DNA from: an uncultured Verrucomicrobiota bacterium
GTDB taxonomy: Bacteria > Verrucomicrobiota > Verrucomicrobiia > Limisphaerales > UBA1319
DNA: 62,475 bases
NCBI GenBank assembly: GCA_903845125.1
Contig: CAIMWS010000139.1
Coordinates: 1-62,475, forward strand
Reading direction: 5' to 3'
Positions 18,054 to 25,747 of the stretch are shown here, one piece after another; the first letter of the stretch is position 1; every line of letters starts with the position of its first letter. The notes beneath the pieces are model-generated. The model did no database searches, was not told the DNA's origin, and was given only the letters and a program-made list of their open reading frames with translations. Position numbers and translations under genes: made by a program.

Positions 18054-19598
18054 ATGACGCAAACACTCCTCGCTTACGATCTGGGCACGGGGGGCAACAA
18101 GGCCTCCCTCTACGATTCCCAGGGACGGTTGCTGGCCTCGGTGTTCGTGCCCTACGAAACGGAGTTCCTGCAAGCCGGCTGGCATGAGCAAAGGCCGGAG
18201 GCTTGGTGGGAATCCGTGGTCCAGAGCACCCGCCAGCTTTTGGCTGGTGGCGCCGCCGATCCGCGGACCATCCAGGCCCTGGCGATTTCCGGGCACAGCC
18301 TGGGGTGTGTGCCGCTGGCTCCGGATGGCCGGCTGCTCCGGGCATCCACCCCCATCTGGTCGGACAAACGGCCGGCGGCCCAAGCCGCGCGCTTTTTCAC
18401 CCGGGCCGATCCCACCCAGTGGTATCGGCTCACGGGCAATGGTTTCCCGGCCGCGCATTACACGATTTTCAAGATCCTGTGGTATCGCGATTGTGAACCG
18501 GAGATGTTCGCCCGCATCCACAAAGTGATTGGCACCAAGGATTATATCAACTACCGGCTTACCGGGCGGATCGCCACTGATTATTCGTATGCCTCCGGCA
18601 CGGGCGTTTTCGACCTGCTGCGGTGGGGCTACTCGGATGCACTGCTGGCTGCGGCGGAACTGCCGCGGTCGATTTTTCCCGAGATCGTTCCATCCACCGA
18701 AATCCTGGGGGAGTTGACGGCTGAAGCTGCTGAAGCCTTGGGGCTGCCACGGTCCATCCTGGTGGCTGCCGGCGGGGTGGATAACTCCTGCATGGCCCTG
18801 GGGGCGCGCAATATCGCCGCGGGGCGCATTTATGCTTCGCTCGGTTCCTCCATGTGGATCGCGGCCTCCTCGAAACAGCCGTTGCTGGATGACGCTGTCA
18901 AACCTTACGTTTTTACGCATGTCATCCCCGGCATGTTCACCTCCGCGGTGGCCATCTTTTCGGGGGGTACTTCGCTCCGCTGGGTGCGGGACCAGCTCTG
19001 TGGCAATCTGGCCGCCCAAGCCCGGGTGGAGAGTGCCGACCCCTACGAGCTGATGACCGCCCTGGCTGCACGTTCGCCGGCGGGGGCGAGGAAGCTGCTG
19101 TTCAATCCCAGCCTGGCCGGAGGTTCCTCGCTCGAGCCGAGCGCCCATATCCGCGGCGCATTTCTGGGGCTGGACCTGGGCCACAGTCAGGCCGACCTCA
19201 TCCGGTCGGCATTGGAAGGGATCGCCATGAATTTGCGCTTGGCGCTCGATGAATTGCGGCGGTTGGGGGACACCAGCCCGGAGTTGGTGGTCGTGGGCGG
19301 CGGCAGCCGCAGCGCGCTTTGGCGGCAAATCCTGGCGGATGCCCTCGAGATCGCCATCGTTAAGACTAACATTGGGCAGGAGGCAGGATCCCTCGGCGCC
19401 GCCGCGGTGGCGGCCGTGGCCTGCGGCTTGTGGAACGGCTTTGACCGGATCGACCAAATTCACCAGGTCGAAAGCATCAGCCATCCCAATCCCGCGCAGG
19501 TCCGCATTTACCGGGAACTGCTGCCGATATTCCAGCAGGCCCGGTTTGATCAGGGGCGGCTGGGTGACCGTCTGGCCTCCCTGGACATTCCTGTTTAA
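18054..19598 (+). CDS. FGGY-family carbohydrate kinase
   Basis: A 514-residue two-lobed sugar kinase of xylulokinase/fuculokinase type. The N-lobe has the phosphate loop LAYDLGTGGNKASLYD and GWHEQRPEAWW; the C-lobe has VAAGGVDNSCMALGARN, the ATP-site strand YASLGSSMWIA, and the family signature GGGSRSALWRQILADAL. Members phosphorylate pentuloses, hexuloses or polyols; specificity cannot be read here, although the fucosidase at the head of the gene run points to L-fuculose or a related keto-sugar. With the cupin, SDR and aldolase it makes a plausible catabolic route: free sugar, isomer or oxidised form, phosphate ester, then aldol split. Confidence 0.85.
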   Translation: MTQTLLAYDLGTGGNKASLYDSQGRLLASVFVPYETEFLQAGWHEQRPEAWWESVVQSTRQLLAGGAADPRTIQALAISGHSLGCVPLAPDGRLLRASTPIWSDKRPAAQAARFFTRADPTQWYRLTGNGFPAAHYTIFKILWYRDCEPEMFARIHKVIGTKDYINYRLTGRIATDYSYASGTGVFDLLRWGYSDALLAAAELPRSIFPEIVPSTEILGELTAEAAEALGLPRSILVAAGGVDNSCMALGARNIAAGRIYASLGSSMWIAASSKQPLLDDAVKPYVFTHVIPGMFTSAVAIFSGGTSLRWVRDQLCGNLAAQARVESADPYELMTALAARSPAGARKLLFNPSLAGGSSLEPSAHIRGAFLGLDLGHSQADLIRSALEGIAMNLRLALDELRRLGDTSPELVVVGGGSRSALWRQILADALEIAIVKTNIGQEAGSLGAAAVAAVACGLWNGFDRIDQIHQVESISHPNPAQVRIYRELLPIFQQARFDQGRLGDRLASLDIPV

Positions 19599-19610
19599 GG
19601 GTGGCCATCA

Positions 19611-19650
19611 GGCTGGGGCGGTTGGGGCTTTGGCTTTGCATGCCCCAGCC
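19611..19650 (+). terminator. Stem-loop after the kinase gene, possible terminator
   Basis: GGCTGGGGC (19611-19619) and GCCCCAGCC (19642-19650) form a perfect 9-bp stem with a 22-nt loop, 13 bp after the kinase stop. There is no T-run after the stem, so it may stabilise the mRNA end or assist Rho rather than act as an intrinsic terminator. Confidence 0.35.
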
Positions 19651-19792
19651 CAGGAGAAACAGGCTTCCGACTGGCACCTGCCCAGGGCTGGATTATTGCT
19701 CCCGCGTTGGGTTTGTGGAAGCAGGCGAAAATCCCCAAAGTCGTTCAGGCCTATCCAGGCCATTGCCTCCATCGTGCTGGCAGGTTCTTTTT

Positions 19793-19863
19793 GCGCCAGA
19801 CATTCGTCATTCACTGCACTCCCTGTCAGATCGGCACTCAGGGTTCAAGCCCCGTCTGGCGCA
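19793..19863 (+). other. tRNA-like relic with intact acceptor stem and T-loop
   Basis: GCGCCAG at 19793-19799 pairs perfectly with CTGGCGC at 19856-19862; with flanking bases the pairing grows to 11 bp. The T-loop GTTCAAGCC (19843-19851) matches the invariant tRNA positions 53-61 and lies at the correct distance from the acceptor stem and discriminator A (19863). CTGTCAG at 19823-19829 looks like an Asp anticodon loop (GTC). However the D-arm lacks its conserved GG, the anticodon stem does not pair, the two outer T-stem pairs are broken, and no CCA follows. It is read as a decayed tRNA gene or old tRNA-derived integration scar, not a working tRNA. Confidence 0.35.
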
Positions 19864-19907
19864 ATAATCTGCGGCGTAATCCCTTTTTTCCAACGGCAAA
19901 AAACGGC

Positions 19908-21218
19908 TTAAGGCGTTCGATTGGGGGCGGGAAGGAGATCGATGCCGGTGTGGTCGGACCGCACTCGCAGGCGGATGCAACGGATGGAATTGTTCCGGGC
20001 GTCTTCCGTACGGTGGCCCCCCGTGGCCAGGTAGGTGATGAATAATGAGCCATCTGGCAACTCCGCCGCCTTGCCGTAACCATAAGCCTGGTCCACCAGG
20101 AATCCGTGGTCCTTGGCGGGCGCCGTCCAGGTGAGGCCGCCGTCCGTGCTGAATATCAGGCGGAGACCGCCGTGCCCCGGCGCATAGGAGCCGTGCAGGC
20201 AAACCAGCGTGCCATCGCGCAGCACATAAAGGCTCGGCGCAAACATTCGCAGCCCAAAAGTCACGGGCGGTGTCCAGGTGTGCCCATGGTCCTCCGACCA
20301 GCTGATATCCCCTTCGGGGCGGGCCATCAGGACGAGCCGGTCATCGGGTAGTTCGGCCACGGTGATTTCCTGAAGGTCGTGGCTGGTCTGGATGGTGGCC
20401 AGCAGATTCCAGGTCCGTCCCTGATCCGTGGACCGCAATACCGCCGCTTGGTCGGGCGGGCCGCTCTGGGGACGGCCATTGATGGCCATGAGCACGGACC
20501 CGTCCTTCATGCGCACCAGGGGGCCATCGGTTTCATCGTAAAGAAATGGCGTCTGGACCCGGCGTGGCTTCGCTTCCCAGGAGCGTCCGCCATCAAAGGA
20601 GCGGATGAGGTGCACTCGCGCGGCCAATTCCGGGGCCTGGCTCAGGTCCCCGTTCTCCGGTTCGCCCATGTAGGAGAAGAAGGAACAAAGCAGGGTGCCA
20701 TCGCGCAGTTCCACGAAGGCCGGGTGCCGGTCGTCGGCGGGGGTATCGACCAGTGTGGCTGGCAGGCTCCAGGTTTTTCCCTGGTCGCGCGAGCGGATGA
20801 TCAGGGCCCGGCCGCCGGTCGGGGCCACGATGCCCTTGGGCAGGCCCAGCTTGTAGTATTCCTCCAAAGTTTTGGCCGGATAGTGGAGCGGGGTGGGGGC
20901 GGAGGCGTGCCAGTAGCCTGCGTTGAATCCCACTAGCCAATCGCCATTGCTGAGGATGACCGGCGATTCCCAGCCGACAAATCCGCCGTAGCCGGGAAAA
21001 GCTGCGGGTGGATTGACGGAGGAACTGACGAGCGTGGCCCGGCATTCGCCGGCGTTGCGCTGGGATTCGCCCTGGTCCACAACGCGGATTTCCGGACGCC
21101 GGATGGCCGGTTTTGCCAGCGGTTGGTTGGTGCCTGGTTGGGCGGCGGCCGATTTGCCAAAGGGGGATGAATGGCCCGCCGATAAAGCCAGCAGCAGGCA
21201 GGCCAGCCATTTGGCCAT
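19908..21218 (-). CDS. Secreted BNR-repeat sialidase-like protein
   Basis: About 436 residues from ATG 21218 (GGGAAG upstream; signal peptide MAKWLACLLLALSAG). An ATG at 21320 with its own GGGGAAG is an alternative that would add 34 residues. Five Asp-box motifs mark the six-bladed sialidase propeller: SRDQGKTW, SFDGGRSW, STDQGRTW, SEDHGHTW and STDGGLTW. An Arg triad and Tyr/Glu nucleophile pair of true GH33 enzymes cannot be assigned confidently, so exo-alpha-sialidase activity is only possible; many such proteins are annotated as sialidase-like or bind other glycans. It sits tail-to-tail with the sugar-kinase operon and 119 bp downstream of the next minus-strand gene. Confidence 0.75.
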   Translation of the reverse strand: MAKWLACLLLALSAGHSSPFGKSAAAQPGTNQPLAKPAIRRPEIRVVDQGESQRNAGECRATLVSSSVNPPAAFPGYGGFVGWESPVILSNGDWLVGFNAGYWHASAPTPLHYPAKTLEEYYKLGLPKGIVAPTGGRALIIRSRDQGKTWSLPATLVDTPADDRHPAFVELRDGTLLCSFFSYMGEPENGDLSQAPELAARVHLIRSFDGGRSWEAKPRRVQTPFLYDETDGPLVRMKDGSVLMAINGRPQSGPPDQAAVLRSTDQGRTWNLLATIQTSHDLQEITVAELPDDRLVLMARPEGDISWSEDHGHTWTPPVTFGLRMFAPSLYVLRDGTLVCLHGSYAPGHGGLRLIFSTDGGLTWTAPAKDHGFLVDQAYGYGKAAELPDGSLFITYLATGGHRTEDARNNSIRCIRLRVRSDHTGIDLLPAPNRTP

Positions 21219-21337
21219 GGGGGACTTCCCGGACGGCCGATCCTGGTCCGGAGTCTGGCCATCACCATCAAACCGTCCGCCAGGACCGGCTGAACGGAAA
21301 TCGATTTTTGAAGTGTGCATGATATCAGCTTCCCCTG

Positions 21338-23806
21338 CTATTGGCTTTTCAAGGCCGGATCTTCAAACCGCCGGGAGGTGGCATAGACATGGACCTCGCG
21401 CGGCCGGATGCCATCGGAAAATTCCCGGCCACTCAGGCGATGTTCCTCCGGCGAGTAAAGCCGGTGGAGGGTTCGGCCAGCGAGCTTCGCCGGCAAGTTC
21501 GCGAGGGAAAAACGCAGGCCATCGCCGGTTTCGTTGACCACCAGGAGGACGAAATCATCCCCAACGCTCCTTAAACTACAGAGGATGCCGTGGCCATCGA
21601 TCGATCCGCAGGTTTCGGCCTGGCGCACCGAGGGGGGTGGCAGCGGAGGCGCGACCAGGGCTGGCTCGAGCGCCCGGAGTTCCTGAACGACACGCAACAG
21701 GCCGCTCCAGAGGCGTGGCCGGCCTTTGGTGGGCGATCCGTCGTCCTCCACCGGTTTGAGATAGGCGGTGCCCCAGTAGAGGATGGCATTGGCTCCATGG
21801 ATGATCGCCTCGTAGGCCATGAAGCGGGATTCGGCCCAGGTCGGCCGCCGCCCAATCCCCACCGCCGTCTCGTGCTCGCTGATCTGTTTCCTCAAATCCC
21901 GCCAGCCGAATCCTTGCAGTACCATCGCGCAGGCTTTTCCGGGCGCGGCCTGGCGCATTCTTTCCGTATAGGCCCCCACCGCGGTGAGGCCCAGGTCAGG
22001 CAGATCGCTGTGGCCCACCGCCAGGTTGGCCGGGGCCGGGTAAATGTCGCACCCAGCCATATCCGCCTCCTGGTTATAAAGGCGGAGGTCGGCGAGGGAA
22101 TTGCGGGGGGCATGGTTCAGCCAGATCACGTGCCGGGCATCCAGTTCGCGCACCAGTTGGATGCCGGCGGTAATGCCGCTGGCGCGCTGGCGGACCCGCG
22201 CGGGCGCATCGTCAATGCGGATTCCGGCATGGGGGGAAGGCTGGCCGGATTTCAGCCAGAACTCCGCCCGGGCTTTTTCAAAATCCGCGTAAAGCCCGCG
22301 CTCGAAAAAATCGCGGGCCTGGCGGCTCAAGGTTTCCCAGCCTGGCTTTCCTTCCGCCACGGCGCGCATCGCATCCAGTTCCGGGCGGATTTGCTCCATA
22401 TTCACCCACCAATTATTCCAGAGGATTTCGTCCGGGCCTTCCCAAACCAGCAAAGCCGGATGATTCCCCAAGCGCTGGACCGTTTCGGTGAGGCGCTGGC
22501 GCCGGCTGGCTGCCTCCTCGCTCAAATCCAGGGCGCCGCCCAAGTTCACCCAGGCCAGGGCGCCCAGGCGGTGAATGCGGTCCAGCGCGCTCGTTTCAGG
22601 CGCGCATTGGAAAAGATTGAAGCCGGCCGCAACCGCTTCCTTCAGCACGGCCTCCTCCTGGGGGTGCTCGTAGAGGCCCAGGATAAAACGGGGCCGGCCG
22701 TTGACCATCAGCATCCGTTGCTCATTCAGCAAGGCCGCCGGGCCGGCGGCTGCGGAACGGGCCGGGGATTGGGCGGCGGCGGGCTCCCTTTTGGCCAAAT
22801 CCAAAACGAAAATCCCGTAGCCGACACCCGCCGCGTCGCGGGACATCGCCAGTTGAAAGGCGATCTGCTGGCCGTCATCCCGCACCACGGGATTGGACGC
22901 TTTGAAGCCGGGGTAGTCGCTGAAATAGGTCAGTCGCTCAGATTGGCCGCTGCCATCCAGCTTGAGTTTCCACAGGTCTATGTGGCCTGCGCCCAGGTGG
23001 TTTTGGCGGTCGCACTCGACCAAAGTGAATTGGCCGTCGGGAAAGATGCCTTCCGGCTCGTCATATTGGCCCGGCGCCTGGGAGTAGTTGGTTATTTTGC
23101 CCGAGGCCAGGTCTATGCCGCACACCTCGGTGCCCTGGTAGCCGTAGGCGCTGAACGTCAACTCGGTTTCCTGGGGCGGCCGGAAATTCTGGGTCTCCAG
23201 AGTGCAGGCAAAGGGCAGGTCGCGGCTGCCGATTATCAGGCGCTGATGCACCAGCCTGGGCTGGCCATTTTCATAAACCAGGTCTGCCTCCTGCATGCGC
23301 GATGAACCGGGCGGCATTTCCTGAGGGTATTCGGCGGCGACGTGGGTCCAGGCCAGGTGCATCCGCTTTCTCGAAACCGCCGGACCTTCACTGCATTTGG
23401 TGCCGAGCGGTTGGGCGGGGCGCGACAGGTTTTTATCCAACACATACAGAAAACATTGGGTGCGCGCCTCGCCGGGCCGCTTTGGATCAAACGCCTCCGG
23501 CCCCGAGAGCAAAATATCGCCGTTGGCCAGGTAGAGCGCCCGGGTATAACCATGGTGCGGGTAATGAGCCGTCAGGTTGCGGACGCCCCGGGTGGTGAGA
23601 TCGATTTCCAGGGCATCCCCGAAGGTTTTTGAGAGAAAGAGCAGCCGCTGCCCATCGTGGGACCAGTCAGCGCGCTCGCCAAACCAGGTGATGCGCTGGA
23701 TATGCGGCGGTAAATGGTCGGCGGGATTTGCCCCGGGCAGCGGCTCGGCGGCAGAAAGGTTCAAGCTCAGGAGCCATGCCCAACGGGTTGTCGATAGCGT
23801 ATTCAT
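21338..23806 (-). CDS. Secreted beta-propeller plus TIM-barrel glycosidase-like protein
   Basis: About 822 residues from ATG 23806, which gives a short signal peptide (STTRWAWLLSLNLSAA). Residues about 35-350 form a TolB/PD40-type propeller: ADWSHDGQRLLFLS, LANGDILLSG, EGIFPDGQFTLVE and NPVVRDDGQQIAFQLA. From about 390 a second domain starts (MVNGRPRFILGLYEHPQEEAVLKEAVAAGFNLFQ), with NHPALLVWEGPDEILWNNW as a clan-A glycosidase-like acid/base region, then GCDIYPAP and AIIHGANAILYWG strands and a beta-sandwich tail. It fits a retaining glycoside hydrolase of unassigned family that carries its own propeller. The upstream extension of this frame to 24199 has no ribosome site and overlaps the divergent promoter region. 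Confidence 0.7.
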   Translation of the reverse strand: MNTLSTTRWAWLLSLNLSAAEPLPGANPADHLPPHIQRITWFGERADWSHDGQRLLFLSKTFGDALEIDLTTRGVRNLTAHYPHHGYTRALYLANGDILLSGPEAFDPKRPGEARTQCFLYVLDKNLSRPAQPLGTKCSEGPAVSRKRMHLAWTHVAAEYPQEMPPGSSRMQEADLVYENGQPRLVHQRLIIGSRDLPFACTLETQNFRPPQETELTFSAYGYQGTEVCGIDLASGKITNYSQAPGQYDEPEGIFPDGQFTLVECDRQNHLGAGHIDLWKLKLDGSGQSERLTYFSDYPGFKASNPVVRDDGQQIAFQLAMSRDAAGVGYGIFVLDLAKREPAAAQSPARSAAAGPAALLNEQRMLMVNGRPRFILGLYEHPQEEAVLKEAVAAGFNLFQCAPETSALDRIHRLGALAWVNLGGALDLSEEAASRRQRLTETVQRLGNHPALLVWEGPDEILWNNWWVNMEQIRPELDAMRAVAEGKPGWETLSRQARDFFERGLYADFEKARAEFWLKSGQPSPHAGIRIDDAPARVRQRASGITAGIQLVRELDARHVIWLNHAPRNSLADLRLYNQEADMAGCDIYPAPANLAVGHSDLPDLGLTAVGAYTERMRQAAPGKACAMVLQGFGWRDLRKQISEHETAVGIGRRPTWAESRFMAYEAIIHGANAILYWGTAYLKPVEDDGSPTKGRPRLWSGLLRVVQELRALEPALVAPPLPPPSVRQAETCGSIDGHGILCSLRSVGDDFVLLVVNETGDGLRFSLANLPAKLAGRTLHRLYSPEEHRLSGREFSDGIRPREVHVYATSRRFEDPALKSQ

Positions 23807-24161
23807 GGTGCAAGTGGGACTCATTCTGCCGTGGTGCAGGATTCCTGTAAAATACCAATTCACTGCCGTCCGGGGGGCGGGCGGATGGAAGTGTCCGGGA
23901 GCCAGTCGCGGGGAAAAGATGGCGGATCCTGAACTTTGCGCGTTGGTCTGGCGCACCTCCCCCACCAGCGTATGTGCCGTTTTCAATGTGCGGCGATTGA
24001 AAACCAACGGACGGCCCCCTTGAGCCGCTTTCATGCGCCGGCCGGTTCCTTCGCCTGGCTGGTGGGAGATGGAATTCCTGCAATCCGCCCCGCGCCTTGA
24101 CACTGGCCCGCCCCGCTTACACTTTGATGGCGGCAAACGGCCGGGAGCAAAGTTGAAAAAC
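23807..24161. other. Divergent intergenic region, 355 bp
   Basis: This separates the minus-strand propeller/barrel gene from the plus-strand MFS gene. Apart from the promoter-like pair at 24097-24123 nothing recognisable was seen; the frames that cross it are not protein-like. Confidence 0.5.
24097..24123 (+). promoter_or_regulatory. Probable sigma70-type promoter of the OFA-type MFS gene
   Basis: TTGACA (24097-24102) matches the -35 consensus exactly; TACACT (24118-24123) follows after 15 bp and matches the -10 consensus at four of six positions. The ATG is 39 bp downstream. Confidence 0.4.
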
Positions 24162-25424
24162 ATGGAATCAAATCGCTGGCGGGTGGCCATGGCGGGCACA
24201 TTGTTGCAGGTGTGCCTCGGGACGGTTTATGCCTGGAGCTTTTTCCAAAAGCCGGTGGTGGCGGAGTTCGGGTGCAGCCAGAGCCAGGCGGCCTGGGCTT
24301 TCAGCCTGGCTATCTGTTTTCTCGGGCTGGCGGCCGCCTGGGGCGGGCTCAACCTGGGCCGTTATGGGCCGGCCCGGCTGGCGGTGGCTGGCGGAGTATT
24401 GTATGGCCTGGGTTACCTGGCCGCCGCCGGCGCTTTGGCGGTGGGCAGCCGGGCGCTGTTTTACCTCGGCTTTGGGGTGGTGGGCGGCATCGGTTTGGGG
24501 CTTGGGTATGTGACCCCGGTGGCCACCGCTGCGAAATGGTTTCCAGATAAGAAAGGGCTGGTCACCGGCCTGGTGGTGATGGGTTTCGGCTTGGGGGCGT
24601 TGGTCATGTCCAAGGTGCTGGCCCCGGTCTTGATGGGCTGGTTTGGAGGCAGCCTGGTCAAGGTGTTCAGCTGCCTGGGTTTGGTGTTGCTGGCCGGCAC
24701 GGTGGGTGCCGGGATGTTTTTACAGAATCCGCCGGCCGGGTTCACGCCGGCGGGCATGGCCTCCAGTTCCGCAGGCTACGTGACCGGACTGGATTCGGGC
24801 AGCCACTGGGAATGGCTGCGGTCCGGGAAATTCGCCCGGATGTGGCTGGTGTTTTTTGGCAATATCACCGCCGGCATCATGTTCATAGGCTTCCAATCCC
24901 CCATGGTCCAGGAGTTGCTGAAAGCACGCCAGCCGGAGCAAACGGCCGCCGGGCTGGCGGCCGCGGGAGCCACGTTGATCGGCGCCAGTTCGTTGTTCAA
25001 CGGCGTGGGCCGGTTGTGGTGGGGCGGGCTTTCTGACCGCCTGGGACGGGCCCGGACTTTCCGGATTATCCTGGGTTCGCAGGTGGTGGTGCTGGCTGGT
25101 TTGCCCTGGGTGCAAAGCCCATGGGTCTTCGGCGCGTTGGTCTGCTATATCCTGCTCTGTTACGGGGGCGGTTTTGGCACGATGCCGTCGTTTGTGCTGG
25201 AGGTTTACGGAGCGCGCCGCATGCCGGTGGCCTATGGGGCGATGTTGAGCGCCTGGTCGCTGGCGGGCATCCTTGGCCCACAATTGGCGGCCCTGATCAA
25301 GGACCATTTCCCGGCCCGCGCCTCCGCCTGCACTTTTGGCACGGGGGCCCTCATCCTGGCGGCGGCGCTCCTCCTGGCCTGGGGCTTGGACGACCACCCG
25401 CCAGCGCCGCGCGCCGCTGGTTGA
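24162..25424 (+). CDS. MFS transporter, oxalate/formate-antiporter (OFA) type
   Basis: A 420-residue integral membrane protein with about twelve hydrophobic segments. The start MESNRWRVAMAGTLLQVCLGTVYAWSFFQKPV is the classic OFA-family opening (first helix with YAWS). GLGLGYVTPVATAAKWFPDKKG lies in the region following helix 4 and is the OFA pattern of substrate transporters for oxalate, formate and other small carboxylates. The second half repeats the fold (GRLWWGGLSDRLGRAR is the MFS loop motif after helix 8). It stands alone on the plus strand behind a good -35 box. Whether the cargo is a monocarboxylate released by sugar fermentation is only a guess. Confidence 0.85.
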   Translation: MESNRWRVAMAGTLLQVCLGTVYAWSFFQKPVVAEFGCSQSQAAWAFSLAICFLGLAAAWGGLNLGRYGPARLAVAGGVLYGLGYLAAAGALAVGSRALFYLGFGVVGGIGLGLGYVTPVATAAKWFPDKKGLVTGLVVMGFGLGALVMSKVLAPVLMGWFGGSLVKVFSCLGLVLLAGTVGAGMFLQNPPAGFTPAGMASSSAGYVTGLDSGSHWEWLRSGKFARMWLVFFGNITAGIMFIGFQSPMVQELLKARQPEQTAAGLAAAGATLIGASSLFNGVGRLWWGGLSDRLGRARTFRIILGSQVVVLAGLPWVQSPWVFGALVCYILLCYGGGFGTMPSFVLEVYGARRMPVAYGAMLSAWSLAGILGPQLAALIKDHFPARASACTFGTGALILAAALLLAWGLDDHPPAPRAAG

Positions 25425-25747
25425 GTAAAAGCATCTCCGGGCCTTGCGAGCCCTGTCCAGGGGGCCTTCGGACCGGGGGCCTCGCGCTATTTTCCTCCCC
25501 CGAGGAGGTAAAATAAATGTAGCTACAATCGTGAATTATGCTCAATGATCGGCCATCAAAGAAATTATCAGATTTGACAATCCGGGGTTTCAGTTCAAAA
25601 TAACCATCATGGGAACCACACGCTGCACAGAACCATTACGTGTTTGTGACTTTTCACGTGCGCAAGGTTCATGCCTGCCAGATCCCATTGATGGGCGGTT
25701 AACCAGACCCTAGATCAATCCTCAACCACATATCGAGAAACAACCCT
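25425..25747 (+). other. Long leader region with a start-stop element and weak promoter
   Basis: This 323-bp gap precedes the large NPSFE-repeat gene. GGAGGT (25504-25509) lies 7 nt before ATG 25517, an ideal ribosome site, but the ATG is followed at once by TAG (25520-25522), overlapping the palindrome GTAGCTAC. TTGACA at 25574-25579 with CAAAAT after 16 bp is a possible promoter. A direct repeat GGGGGCCT occurs at about 25459-25481. No other gene is seen. Confidence 0.4.

Larger units (their letters stand above)
19599..19907. other. Convergent intergenic region, 309 bp
   Basis: The region lies between the plus-strand kinase and the minus-strand sialidase-like gene. It holds a 9-bp inverted repeat just after the kinase stop and a tRNA-like relic at 19793-19863 (both listed). 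No reading frame here resembles a protein. Confidence 0.6.

Noticed and set aside
23807..24199. N-terminal extension of the propeller/barrel protein to 24199
   Set aside because: No ribosome site, Arg/Pro-rich text without signal peptide, and it crosses the divergent promoter and start of the MFS gene.
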